This document shows positions 7,849-15,558 of a stretch of 21,341 bases of DNA, piece by piece. Location: NCBI GenBank assembly GCA_964405465.1, contig CAYONZ010000052.1:1-21341 (forward strand), written 5' to 3'. Source of the stretch: CAYONZ01 sp964405465 (lineage in GTDB: Bacteria; Bdellovibrionota; Bdellovibrionia; Bdellovibrionales; JAMPXM01). The notes beneath the pieces were generated by a model. It was given only the letters and a program-made list of their open reading frames with translations, did no database searches and was not told where the DNA came from. Within the stretch, counting starts at the first letter, position 1. Every line of letters starts with the position of its first letter. The position numbers and the translations under genes are program-made.

Positions 7849-7876
7849 TGTGAGACAGACGATCCTTTTCTCTGGT

Positions 7877-7904
7877 GGTCCCCCGATGGGGTGACCTGTG
7901 CCAC
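7877..7904 (+). promoter_or_regulatory. GC-rich hairpin in the leader of the second cytidylyltransferase gene
   Basis: GGT-CCCC (7877-7883) pairs with GGGG (7888-7891) and ACC (7894-7896) around the loop CGAT, with a 2-base TG bulge. GTGG/CCAC (7875-7878, 7901-7904) offers an alternative outer pairing. No U-tract follows. It lies downstream of the possible promoter and upstream of the preferred starts, so it may be a structured 5' leader. Confidence 0.3.
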
Positions 7905-7994
7905 GAAGATATGGAAAAAAAGAAGATCATTAATTTCAGCATCGAGCAGATCTTTTTTTTTGAGCCGAGTAAGATCGCCAATGAATTAAAAGAA

Positions 7995-8822
7995 ATGGGT
8001 AAGATGGAGTTGAACTTGAAAAATCAAAAAGTCGTGGTGATGCTGCAGGCTAGACTGGGTTCCAGTCGGTTGCCGCAAAAGGTGTTGCTCGATTTGGATG
8101 GTGTGCCAATGATCGAACACATCATGCAGCAGGTATCAGCGGTGAAGGGCTATGACCTTGAATTTGTCTTGTCGACCTCGCCCGATTCGCTTGATGATCG
8201 ATTAGTGGATTGGGCAACTCAAAAAGGCCTGAAGGTGTTTCGTCATCATGTCGATGATATTGTGGGTCGGCTCTATGGTTCTCTGGGCTTGGCTGGCGGT
8301 GATGTCTTGCTGCGAGTTTGGGGTGATTGTGTTTTTATTTGCCCTGACGTGATTGAAAATATGTTGGCCATGTTTTTTGCTCGTGAGCTTGATTTTGTGA
8401 CGAATGCGGGGGAGGGGCGCAATCTGCCGATTGGTTTGGATTGCGAGATTTACTCAGTAAATTATTTACGTCGTTTGAACTCACAATCAGATGTTTTCTA
8501 TCGTGAGTTTCCTCTGCAATTCGCGCTTCACAATTCAGATGTAAGATGGGCAAACTATCTCGGTGAGCAACCTATGCCGGTTTTGCATTTGACTGTAGAT
8601 TATCCAGAAGACTTTCAAGCCTCAAAAAAAATTATTCCGCTACTTAAAAATGGGCGACGAAGCTTTAGTTCAAAAGACCTAGCTCAGCTTTTGGAGAAGC
8701 GCCAAGACCTGTTCTTAGATTTTGCCAAGGCCGAGCGACAGGGAGATTTTAAAGCGAAGCTGAACGAGTGGAGCGCAAAAAAAACTGAAGAATCTGCCGG
8801 TATAAAAGGAGAAGCAAAGTGA
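7995..8822 (+). CDS. Divergent SpsF-like cytidylyltransferase
   Basis: A second member of the SpsF superfamily in this locus, about 275 residues from the ATG at 7995. QARLGSSRLPQKVLL is the nucleotide-binding loop and RVWGDCVFICPDVI the metal-site region. Where the first copy has the family's usual DCPL, this protein reads DCVF, and the ERYYQ segment is replaced by GRLYGSL, so substrate choice may differ. LTVDYPEDF near the C-terminus matches the family. The start is uncertain. The frame is open back to GTG 7875, but that codon falls in a GC hairpin. ATG 7911, 7995 and 8004 are alternatives, and family alignment favours the last two. The gene heads a run of overlapping genes and overlaps the GNAT start by 4 bases. 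It may load CMP on a second acidic sugar, or have changed function. Confidence 0.78.
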   Translation: MGKMELNLKNQKVVVMLQARLGSSRLPQKVLLDLDGVPMIEHIMQQVSAVKGYDLEFVLSTSPDSLDDRLVDWATQKGLKVFRHHVDDIVGRLYGSLGLAGGDVLLRVWGDCVFICPDVIENMLAMFFARELDFVTNAGEGRNLPIGLDCEIYSVNYLRRLNSQSDVFYREFPLQFALHNSDVRWANYLGEQPMPVLHLTVDYPEDFQASKKIIPLLKNGRRSFSSKDLAQLLEKRQDLFLDFAKAERQGDFKAKLNEWSAKKTEESAGIKGEAK

Positions 8823-9454
8823 AACAAGATGCAACAGAAGTGAAGAGCGGTTTGAACTCCACCTTTTTGGTTGGTGAAAAAATTGAAATTCAGAGCTTGG
8901 TCTCTGATGACTTTGCTGAGCGTATGATCCGATGGGTGAATAATCGAGAAGTGACGAAGTATTTGGTCCGAGGCACATTCCCTGGAAATCTTGAAGAGTT
9001 TCAACAGGAGTATAAAGGGCTTGTGAGCAATCGATCTGATGTTCAGTTTGCCATTGTCTCTCGCTCTGATTCTCAAAGAATCGGTGTTGTTGGATTGCAT
9101 CGTATTGAGTGGATTGCTCGTCATGCTGAGTTTCGTGTCTTAATTGGTGAGCCGAGTTATTGGGGCAAGGGTTTGGGTACAGAAGCAGCTCATTTGATGT
9201 TGGCCTATGGTTTTGAAATCTTGAATTTACAAAAAGTATATCTGGGAGTGAATGCTGCGAACATGGGGGCATTTCGATCGTATATCAAAGCTGGATTCAA
9301 AGAAGAGGGTGTTTTACGACGCGAAGTTTTTCGCAATGGGCAATACTTTGATGTGAATCGCATGAGTATGTTGCGTGAGGAATACGAAGCTTGTCGAGAT
9401 CAATGGCCGATTTTTAAATCAATAAAAAAACAGTTACAGGTGGGAGGGCAGTGA
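8819..9454 (+). CDS. GNAT N-acetyltransferase (RimJ/RimL type; PseH/SpsD-like candidate)
   Basis: A GNAT-fold acetyltransferase of 211 residues. IRWVNNREVTKYL is the N-terminal helix region, GVVGLHRIEW the central strand, and YWGKGLGTEA (114-123) the acetyl-CoA pyrophosphate loop. VNAANMGAFRSYIKAGFKEEGVLR is the classic C-terminal half. The best role in this context is N-acetylation of the amino group added by the adjacent aminotransferase, as PseH does on the UDP-4-amino sugar or SpsD does in the sps operon. RimJ/RimL-like GNATs have many substrates, so this rests on context. The start is GTG at 8819, overlapping the previous TGA, with AAAGGAG about 6 bases upstream. A gap of one base separates it from the next gene. 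Confidence 0.85.
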   Translation: MKQDATEVKSGLNSTFLVGEKIEIQSLVSDDFAERMIRWVNNREVTKYLVRGTFPGNLEEFQQEYKGLVSNRSDVQFAIVSRSDSQRIGVVGLHRIEWIARHAEFRVLIGEPSYWGKGLGTEAAHLMLAYGFEILNLQKVYLGVNAANMGAFRSYIKAGFKEEGVLRREVFRNGQYFDVNRMSMLREEYEACRDQWPIFKSIKKQLQVGGQ

Positions 9455-9455
9455 T

Positions 9456-10766
9456 ATGGAAAAATTAGCTATTCTTGGTGGTAAACCTGTTCGTGATAAA
9501 GAGTTCGTTTTTCGTAAGACAATGGGCGAGAGAGAAAAGCAGGCCGTGCTCGATGTCATGAACTCGGGCGAGCTCTCTGGTTTTTTTGGTAGCCCTGGTC
9601 CGTTTTGGCTGGGTGGTCCTAAGGTGAAGGAGTTCGAGGCCAAATGGGCTGAGAAGTTTGGTTACAAGCACGCCATTACCGTGAACTCGTGGACCACAGG
9701 CTTACAAGCCAGTGTCGGTGCTGCGGGAATTGGTCCTGGGGACGAAGTGATTTGCCCGCCTTTTACCATGTCTGCGACTTCAACAGCGGTGCTTTTGTAC
9801 GGTGGCATTCCGGTATTTGCAGATCTAAATACAAACAATTTTTGTTTAGACCCAAGGTCAGTTGAAAAATGTATCACTCCCCGCACGAAAGCGATCATGG
9901 TTGTGCATCTTTATGGGCATCCTGCTGATATGGACGAATTGATCGCGATTGCGAAGAAGCACAATTTGAAAATTATCGAAGATGCGGCTCATGCTCCTTT
10001 GGCAAAATATAAAGGACGACCAGTGGGCGCACTCACCGATGTGGGTGGTTTTAGTTTGAACTACCATAAGCACATTCATACTGGCGAAGGTGGAGTGATT
10101 GTGACTAATGACGATGAAATGGCAAAGCGTTGCCAGCTGATTCGCAATCACGGTGAAAACTTGGTCGACTTTGTTGGCGTGAAAGACATCACCAATATGA
10201 TCGGATCAAATTATCGCATGACAGAGCTCCAGGCTGCGATTGGTTTGGCGCAAATGGAAGTTGTTGCGGACTGGGTGGGAACAAGAGCGAAGCTTGCAGA
10301 TCATCTGACAAAACGTCTGGAAAAACTTCCTGGAGTGAAGCCACCAAAAGTTGCAGAGGGTTGCACCCATTCCTACTACTTGTATCCGATTTTGATTGAT
10401 CCGAATATTTTGGGAATTTCACGTGAGGTTTTTATAAAAGCGGTCAACCGTGAGTTCTTGACTCCGAAAGGATGGGAACAAACGGTTTTGGTCAAAGGAT
10501 ATGGTCAACCGCTGTACTATGCTCGCGTTTACCAGGAGCAAATTGCGCTCGGGTCGAAGGGCTTTCCGTTTAATTATAACTCTGGAGTGAAGTACGATTA
10601 TTCGAAAGGCATATGTCCTGTCACCGAAGACATGCACGATCGCACGCTCATCACGACCCCGATCGTACGAGAACCGCTCACAATCAAAGATATGGATGAT
10701 GTTGCAAACGCAATTGAAAAAGTCGTGACGCAGGTTGATTCGCTGAAAGGTAAGAGTTTCGAATGA
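9456..10766 (+). CDS. DegT/DnrJ/EryC1/StrS aminotransferase (PseC/SpsC-like candidate)
   Basis: A PLP-dependent sugar aminotransferase of 436 residues, somewhat longer than the usual 370-400. NSWTTGLQASVGAAGIGPGDEV and PPFTMSATSTAVLLYGGIPVFADL build the cofactor pocket. VVHLYGHPADMDEL and IEDAAHAP follow, and the Schiff-base lysine is K205 in FSLNYHKHIHTGEGG. GSNYRMTELQAAIGLAQ is the conserved family motif. It would transfer an amino group, usually from glutamate, to a keto-sugar nucleotide. With pseB upstream, 4-amination of the PseB product is the simplest reading. Partnership with the Gfo/Idh gene to make a 3-amino sugar is an alternative. GGAGGG precedes the ATG, and the stop overlaps the next start by 4 bases. 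Confidence 0.9.
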   Translation: MEKLAILGGKPVRDKEFVFRKTMGEREKQAVLDVMNSGELSGFFGSPGPFWLGGPKVKEFEAKWAEKFGYKHAITVNSWTTGLQASVGAAGIGPGDEVICPPFTMSATSTAVLLYGGIPVFADLNTNNFCLDPRSVEKCITPRTKAIMVVHLYGHPADMDELIAIAKKHNLKIIEDAAHAPLAKYKGRPVGALTDVGGFSLNYHKHIHTGEGGVIVTNDDEMAKRCQLIRNHGENLVDFVGVKDITNMIGSNYRMTELQAAIGLAQMEVVADWVGTRAKLADHLTKRLEKLPGVKPPKVAEGCTHSYYLYPILIDPNILGISREVFIKAVNREFLTPKGWEQTVLVKGYGQPLYYARVYQEQIALGSKGFPFNYNSGVKYDYSKGICPVTEDMHDRTLITTPIVREPLTIKDMDDVANAIEKVVTQVDSLKGKSFE

Positions 10767-12211
10767 GTCGAAAACCTCGTGTTGTCTTGATTGTCGATCA
10801 TCCCTTACGTGACCTCGGGGGCCTCTCGTTGGTTGCTGGTGAGTTGGCCCGCCTTGGGGCAGAGGTGATTCTGGCGCCAATGGCGTTTCAGGCGGAAGAC
10901 TGTTTTGCGCTTGAACCCGATCTTGTCGCTGTGAACTACATCCGATCGAACAACGCAGGTTTTATTCAAAAACTTTGTGATGCTCAAATCAAGGTTGCAT
11001 TGCTTGACACCGAAGGTGGTTTTTACGGTGACCTCAACAAGTATACAAAGGTTCTTTACCGTGAAAGTGGCATACTTGACCAAATTGATTCATTTTTTGC
11101 CTGGGGACATAAGATGGATTGGTATTGGAAAAATGAAATGCGCATTCCTGAGCACAAGGTGAAGTTGACGGGAGTGGCACGATTTGATTTCTATCACCCG
11201 CAACATCAATCTTTAATACCAGATCAGGTTGTGGCGCAGGCTCTTGGTGCCTCGGGCGCTGGGGCTGGCACAGCCACTGGAATTTTGTCGTCTGGTCTGA
11301 TCATGTTTAACACGAAAGTGGCATTGGCCAATCCGCAGTTTCAATCGATAGAAAAAGAAAAGGCATTGTATCTAAAGCTGGGTTTTAGTGAAGCCGAGAT
11401 TGCCGATTTACTTCGTGGTGGCTTGGCATTTATCGAAGAGTTTTCAAACCTAGTGAAAGAGAGTAGTCGTCTTGAGTTGGGGGCTCAAATAGTATTGCGT
11501 CCACATCCACACGAGCGTATCGCAACCTATCAAGAACTTCTTGCCGGTCACAAGAACGTACTTGTATCAAGGCACGGAGATATTTTGGGATGGTTCAAAA
11601 ACTCTCGCGCACTTGTGCATCGCCATTGCACGACGGCAATTGAGGCAGCACTTATGGGAGTGGCTCCAATCTCCCCCCAATGGATTCCGACAAGTTCCAA
11701 TGTTCCCGATGGTGAAGCTGTCAGCTATCGACCTAAAACCAGAGAAGAATTTTTTGAAATTCTAGGGCAATTGCAAAAAGGTCGACTGCCTTTGGTAGAT
11801 GGTGCACAGGCGGTTCTAGATCAGACAATTCACGATTGGCTTTATCAAGTAGATGGTCAGAGCTACAAGAGAGTCGCTCAAGCTATTATGAACTCGGTTT
11901 CAGGAAAACGAATGGTGAATATTGACAAGTGCAAGAGGTATGCAGCATCGCAATTTGAATCTCGCTCTGGTGTTGTGGGAGCCTCGTTGCATGGACTTTC
12001 GAGATTTAATTTTACCCGCAAGGCGATTCGCGATTTACGTGTTTCACGTTGGAAGAAAGTGGCAAAGTCTTTTGCTGTCAAAGATATTGAACCATTCTTG
12101 GGTGCAGATACCCGGGCCACACCTTTGGAGGGAATGATGAGTGGTTCTGTATTGATTGAGAGCTCATCGAGTAAACAAAAAAAAGTTAGCACCTTAGAGT
12201 CTATGCAATGA
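10763..12211 (+). CDS. Surface carbohydrate biosynthesis protein, GT-B/CDP-glycerol transferase-like
   Basis: A 482-residue protein resembling the surface carbohydrate biosynthesis family found in O-antigen and capsule loci. IVDHPLRDLGGL opens a first Rossmann-like domain. LLDTEGGFYG (80-89) and FFAWGHKMDW (111-120) are characteristic. The C-terminal domain carries LRPHPHE (245-251) and a H-x-x-C-TTAIEAALMG stretch (287-299). That pattern is shared with CDP-glycerol transferases and other nucleotide-sugar-binding GT-B proteins, where this area binds the donor. An Ala/Gly/Thr-rich stretch interrupts the link at residues 160-173. No signal peptide or membrane helix is visible. It probably transfers a CMP- or other nucleotide-activated sugar, but the exact reaction is not known to me. 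It is coupled to both neighbours by 4-base ATGA overlaps. Confidence 0.7.
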   Translation: MSRKPRVVLIVDHPLRDLGGLSLVAGELARLGAEVILAPMAFQAEDCFALEPDLVAVNYIRSNNAGFIQKLCDAQIKVALLDTEGGFYGDLNKYTKVLYRESGILDQIDSFFAWGHKMDWYWKNEMRIPEHKVKLTGVARFDFYHPQHQSLIPDQVVAQALGASGAGAGTATGILSSGLIMFNTKVALANPQFQSIEKEKALYLKLGFSEAEIADLLRGGLAFIEEFSNLVKESSRLELGAQIVLRPHPHERIATYQELLAGHKNVLVSRHGDILGWFKNSRALVHRHCTTAIEAALMGVAPISPQWIPTSSNVPDGEAVSYRPKTREEFFEILGQLQKGRLPLVDGAQAVLDQTIHDWLYQVDGQSYKRVAQAIMNSVSGKRMVNIDKCKRYAASQFESRSGVVGASLHGLSRFNFTRKAIRDLRVSRWKKVAKSFAVKDIEPFLGADTRATPLEGMMSGSVLIESSSSKQKKVSTLESMQ

Positions 12212-13263
12212 AATCAGTTTTAATTGTTGGTTGTGGAAATATGGGGGCACTTTACGATTTGCAGAGTGCTGCTGATGAACCACCAAGATCGCATTTGACA
12301 GGTTTCATGAGGCATGGAGGATTCAATATTCTTGGAGTGGTTGATCCTAATGACGGACAATTGGGCAAAGTGAAGGAGATCTACCCCCATATTCGGACCT
12401 TTTCTTCGCTCAAAGAATTTGGACCTTTAGGCTCTGTCGATGTTTTGAGTTTGGCGGCAAGTACAGCGGTTCGAACGGCGGTGCTAGATGAAGCACTCGG
12501 TGTCGTCCAAGTTATTTTCTGTGAAAAACCGCTTGCTCAATCTTACGAAGAAGCGGCGAGGATTCGTCATAAAGTTTTGTCATCGAAGACAAAGTTTGTG
12601 GTGAATTACACTCGGCGCTGGGATGCAAATTTGAATTCATGCCTCGCGAGAATTCGCAGCGGGGAGTGGGGAGACCTTCAGAGCATTCAGGCCGTATACA
12701 CCAAGGGTTTTATCAACAATGCCTCACATACATATGACCTTTTGGCAGGACTTGGTATTCAGCCGATTGCAGTACGGCGTTGTGGACCATTTGTAGAGGA
12801 TGGTTTTTTTGAGCCGACCTTTTCATTTGAAATTAAATATCTTGCACCGCAAAGTCCAAAAAAAGAAAAGCTCCCGGTAACCACGGTAAGTCAATCGAGT
12901 AATGCTTGTGAGATCGTGGCGCGGTTTGATGCCTTGAATACTAAGTTTTATTCGGCTTGGGAAATCAACCTGTGGCTAGAAGAAGCACGTGTGCGAATTA
13001 GTGAGAGCGGAGCTGAGATAGAGATATTGAAAAGAAAAGCAGACGAAAAGTATCAAGGGTATTATTTTTTACGAGATGGCGAGTTTTACAAAAATGGTAT
13101 GATTCACTGTCTTCAGGATGCAGTACGTGATGTCTACCTGCTGACCGAGTCGGATGTGAAAATTAAATGTGGAATTGAAGAAGCATGGCAAGATATGCGT
13201 TTGGCTGAAACCTTGCGTCGATCTTGCGAGATGCCCGATCAATGGATTGGTTTGGTTGATTGA
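12208..13263 (+). CDS. Gfo/Idh/MocA-family oxidoreductase
   Basis: An NAD(P)-dependent sugar oxidoreductase of 351 residues. LIVGCGNMGALYD (5-17) is the dinucleotide site, LGVVDPN the end of the second strand, and FCEKPLA (104-110, with E106-K107-P108) the family signature. NYTRRWD (133-139) and NNASHTYDLL (170-179) supply the substrate side, with H174 the likely catalytic histidine. Members oxidise or reduce ring hydroxyls of sugars and sugar nucleotides. This subfamily is commonly seen in surface glycan loci. It may make the keto group used by the DegT aminotransferase (as WbpB does for WbpE) or adjust a ring carbon of the nonulosonate precursor. Substrate unknown. It starts in a 4-base ATGA overlap. 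Confidence 0.83.
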   Translation: MKSVLIVGCGNMGALYDLQSAADEPPRSHLTGFMRHGGFNILGVVDPNDGQLGKVKEIYPHIRTFSSLKEFGPLGSVDVLSLAASTAVRTAVLDEALGVVQVIFCEKPLAQSYEEAARIRHKVLSSKTKFVVNYTRRWDANLNSCLARIRSGEWGDLQSIQAVYTKGFINNASHTYDLLAGLGIQPIAVRRCGPFVEDGFFEPTFSFEIKYLAPQSPKKEKLPVTTVSQSSNACEIVARFDALNTKFYSAWEINLWLEEARVRISESGAEIEILKRKADEKYQGYYFLRDGEFYKNGMIHCLQDAVRDVYLLTESDVKIKCGIEEAWQDMRLAETLRRSCEMPDQWIGLVD

Positions 13264-13310
13264 GTCATGAATCTAGATCTTATGATCGCACGAATTGAGG
13301 AGTGGTTGTT

Positions 13311-14816
13311 GTGAAGTTGGGATTTCTGTTTGTACCTATTGCTGAACGTGAAGTGCATTTCTATTTGGCTATTGCCCAGGAGTTAAAGCGGCGAAATCCT
13401 GATACACTGGTTCTTTTCTCGTCACTTTTTCAGCCAACGGATGAACTTATTCGGGCGAAAGGCTACGAGGTTTTGAGTATCTATGATCAAGTGGGACGCG
13501 ATCAGACAAATCACCACTATGCCCCGATCGAGAATTCGGAGATTCGTAAAATCGAAAAAGAATTTGGAATTTCGAATTTGCATAAATTGATTTTACACGA
13601 AAAGCTCACCTTTGGAATCCAAGATCATTCGCGCTTGTATGCAAAGTTTTGTCACTATCTTCGCGCTTGCGATGTTCAGATTCTTGAAATTAAAAAACGT
13701 TTTCCTGAACACAAATGGAATATTGTTCAGGAATTGGGTGGGTTCATTGGGCCGTTGTCATTTTACTTTGCCGCACAAAAAAACCAGGTCGATAACTTTT
13801 TTACCGAACCCGCGTTTTATAAGGGGCGAATTCACTTCAATCGTAATTCTTTAGATAGCTGTGTTCAGTTTGTAAATGCCGCTTTGGTTGGTGAGAATCG
13901 TGCTGAGGGCGGTGCGAATAAGAATTTACAGAATGCGCTCCAAACAAACATGAACAATAGCGAAGCAAGTCAAAGCCGACTCGATGTGCGTAAGTATTTG
14001 AAAGACGCGACAGAGGCCAAAACAATTGTGGCTGCAGTTAAAGATCGACATCACTATTTGGATATGGGGTTGAAGAAAATCTTTAATGTCGGAAATTTTA
14101 CGAAATTTTTTCGAAAGATTTGGTTCAAGATTTTTAAGGGCTATCGGCAGGAGTACGAGCATATTTATAATCACACTCTTCGGTCCCTGAAGATGCTTGT
14201 CGCTCGAAAATTGAACTCTAGGCTTTATTTTTGCGATAAAAATAAGTTGCAACAAGAAACCTATTTTTATTTTCCATTTCATGTGCAGCTTGATTATGCG
14301 CTAACGGTTCGTAGCCCAGAGTATCTCGATCAATTGGGTCTTGTTGAAAAGATTTTGCAAGTGCTTCCTGTGGGAGCCAAATTGGTCGTAAAAGAGCATC
14401 CGGCTTCAATTGGAGGACTTGATCGATATCGTTTAAATAGGCTTTTGAAAAATGAAAACTGTTTGCTGCTGCATCCGTCATTTAATAGCTACGATGTGAT
14501 CAAGAACTCAAAAGGTGTCATCACGATCAATTCAAAAGTTGGCGCTGAAGCACTGGTCTGTGGTAAGTCCGTTTTTGCATTTGGAAAATGTTTTTATTCC
14601 GAGTCTGGATTGGTCAAAAAATTTTCAGGCTGGCCAGATCTTGAAGGCTTCTTGAATTCAGCGTTGAACGGAGGATTGTCGCAAGTTGACTCTGGCATGC
14701 TTGAAGAATTCTTTTTGCAGGTATGGACTCAAAGCTACCCGAATGAGCTCTATGTTCTCGATGCCGCAAACGTGGAGAATTTTTCTGAGGGTCTTGTACG
14801 TGAAGCCTCTCGCTGA
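13311..14816 (+). CDS. KpsS-like capsule polysaccharide biosynthesis protein
   Basis: A cytoplasmic protein of 501 residues matching the capsule polysaccharide synthesis family (KpsS/KpsC/LipB type), whose known members add beta-linked Kdo to the lipid end of group 2 capsules. The N-terminal domain has GFLFVPIAEREVHFYLAI and QELGGFIGPLS. The C-terminal domain carries PFHVQLDY, VVKEHPAS (KEHP 361-364), TINSKVGAEAL (405-415) and GKCFYSESGLV, the core signature. A charged, low-conservation insert of roughly 100 residues separates the halves. GTG at 13311 is the start because GAGGAG lies 8 bases upstream; GTG at 13302 overlaps that site. As the family handles a CMP-activated ulosonic acid, it is a good candidate for transferring the sugar made by this locus. 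That role is inference. Confidence 0.78.
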   Translation: MKLGFLFVPIAEREVHFYLAIAQELKRRNPDTLVLFSSLFQPTDELIRAKGYEVLSIYDQVGRDQTNHHYAPIENSEIRKIEKEFGISNLHKLILHEKLTFGIQDHSRLYAKFCHYLRACDVQILEIKKRFPEHKWNIVQELGGFIGPLSFYFAAQKNQVDNFFTEPAFYKGRIHFNRNSLDSCVQFVNAALVGENRAEGGANKNLQNALQTNMNNSEASQSRLDVRKYLKDATEAKTIVAAVKDRHHYLDMGLKKIFNVGNFTKFFRKIWFKIFKGYRQEYEHIYNHTLRSLKMLVARKLNSRLYFCDKNKLQQETYFYFPFHVQLDYALTVRSPEYLDQLGLVEKILQVLPVGAKLVVKEHPASIGGLDRYRLNRLLKNENCLLLHPSFNSYDVIKNSKGVITINSKVGAEALVCGKSVFAFGKCFYSESGLVKKFSGWPDLEGFLNSALNGGLSQVDSGMLEEFFLQVWTQSYPNELYVLDAANVENFSEGLVREASR

Positions 14817-15447
14817 ATTTTTTCGGTGGTTAAAGTTCAAACGCGAATTGGTGGTGTATGTCGATGGGCTTCACGACTTCAAAGACCCCTGGGGAGCCGA
14901 CGCTCACTTTGAACGATTAGTTGAGGAACTACAGAGCATTCTTGATATCCAAGATCAAAAGAAGCAGAATCCGAAAAGAACAAGTGTCGGAATTGAGGTT
15001 GGCGCTGGTGATGGTCATTTTTTGAATTTTATGTTGGCCAATTGCGGAACGGTCGACACTTTAGAGATTTCTAAAAAGGCTGTTTCCAAAATAAAAACAA
15101 GAATGGCCGGCGTGGAGAGTCGGCGGTTGCGGATTTTTCGTAAGGATGCACATGACTTCTCCTACGGAAACCAAATGTATGATCTTTTGCTTTTGAGCTT
15201 CGTGATGGACTATTTGGGTTTTGAAAAATTCCCTGAGCGATTTGTTTCTCTTTGTCTAAGATGGTGTGAGTCGTTGAGACCCAGTGGTACTGTTTTGATT
15301 GTACAACCCATTTATAATGAAAAAGATGAGCAAAGACTGCAAATGATGATCAAAGTTCTCGTACAATTTGGACTAAAGGGAACAGTAAAAAAAGTAATTG
15401 ATTTTCATTTATACAAAGTGCTGGTGGTTTGTCTGGTAAAGCACTGA
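14800..15447 (+). CDS. Class I SAM-dependent methyltransferase
   Basis: A Rossmann-fold methyltransferase of about 215 residues. GIEVGAGDGHFLNF (64-77) is motif I, TLEISKKA (87-94) the acidic end of the second strand, KDAHDFSY motif II, and YDLLLLSFVMDYLG motif III. RPSGTVLIVQPIY is the late strand. The reading frame is open far into the previous gene, back to 14686. I place the start at GTG 14800 because a TGAGGG site precedes it and the sequence before it does not look conserved. The overlap with the capsule gene is then 17 bases. It probably methylates a sugar of the glycan, for example as a modification or chain cap. The acceptor is unknown. A 14-base tandem repeat begins in its TGA. Confidence 0.78.
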   Translation: MKPLAEFFRWLKFKRELVVYVDGLHDFKDPWGADAHFERLVEELQSILDIQDQKKQNPKRTSVGIEVGAGDGHFLNFMLANCGTVDTLEISKKAVSKIKTRMAGVESRRLRIFRKDAHDFSYGNQMYDLLLLSFVMDYLGFEKFPERFVSLCLRWCESLRPSGTVLIVQPIYNEKDEQRLQMMIKVLVQFGLKGTVKKVIDFHLYKVLVVCLVKH

Positions 15448-15524
15448 CAGGATCACGCTGACACGATTACAATGACAAGATCACAAGGCTAAGATCGACA
15501 GGATCATAAAGACAAGATCAATTT
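15445..15524. repeat. Degenerate 14-base tandem repeat between two convergent genes
   Basis: Units TGACAGGATCACGC (15445), TGACACGATTACAA (15459) and TGACAAGATCACAA (15473) follow each other directly. A shortened copy starts at 15487 (about 9-10 bases). Two more copies lack the first T at 15497 and 15511. The first unit contains the stop codon of the upstream methyltransferase. Plus-strand TGA triplets at 15445, 15459 and 15473 fall in three different frames. Read from the minus strand the same units give TGATC or TAATC, so stops also recur in that direction. No intrinsic terminator is seen between the convergent genes. Confidence 0.7.
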
Positions 15525-15558
15525 GCCAGTTGCCAAGGTCTGCAAAAGAATTCAGCGA

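Noticed and set aside
8684..9272. Long minus-strand open frames (146 and 185 residues) under the GNAT gene
   Set aside because: They lie opposite a well-recognised acetyltransferase, have no domain-like sequence, and are best explained as shadow frames.
14686..14799. Upstream extension of the methyltransferase to the first in-frame ATG
   Set aside because: It would overlap the KpsS-like gene by 131 bases and the added residues do not look like a conserved domain; GTG 14800 has a ribosome site.
15445..15524. CRISPR-like array
   Set aside because: The units are directly abutting 14-base degenerate copies without unique spacers, and there are no cas genes.
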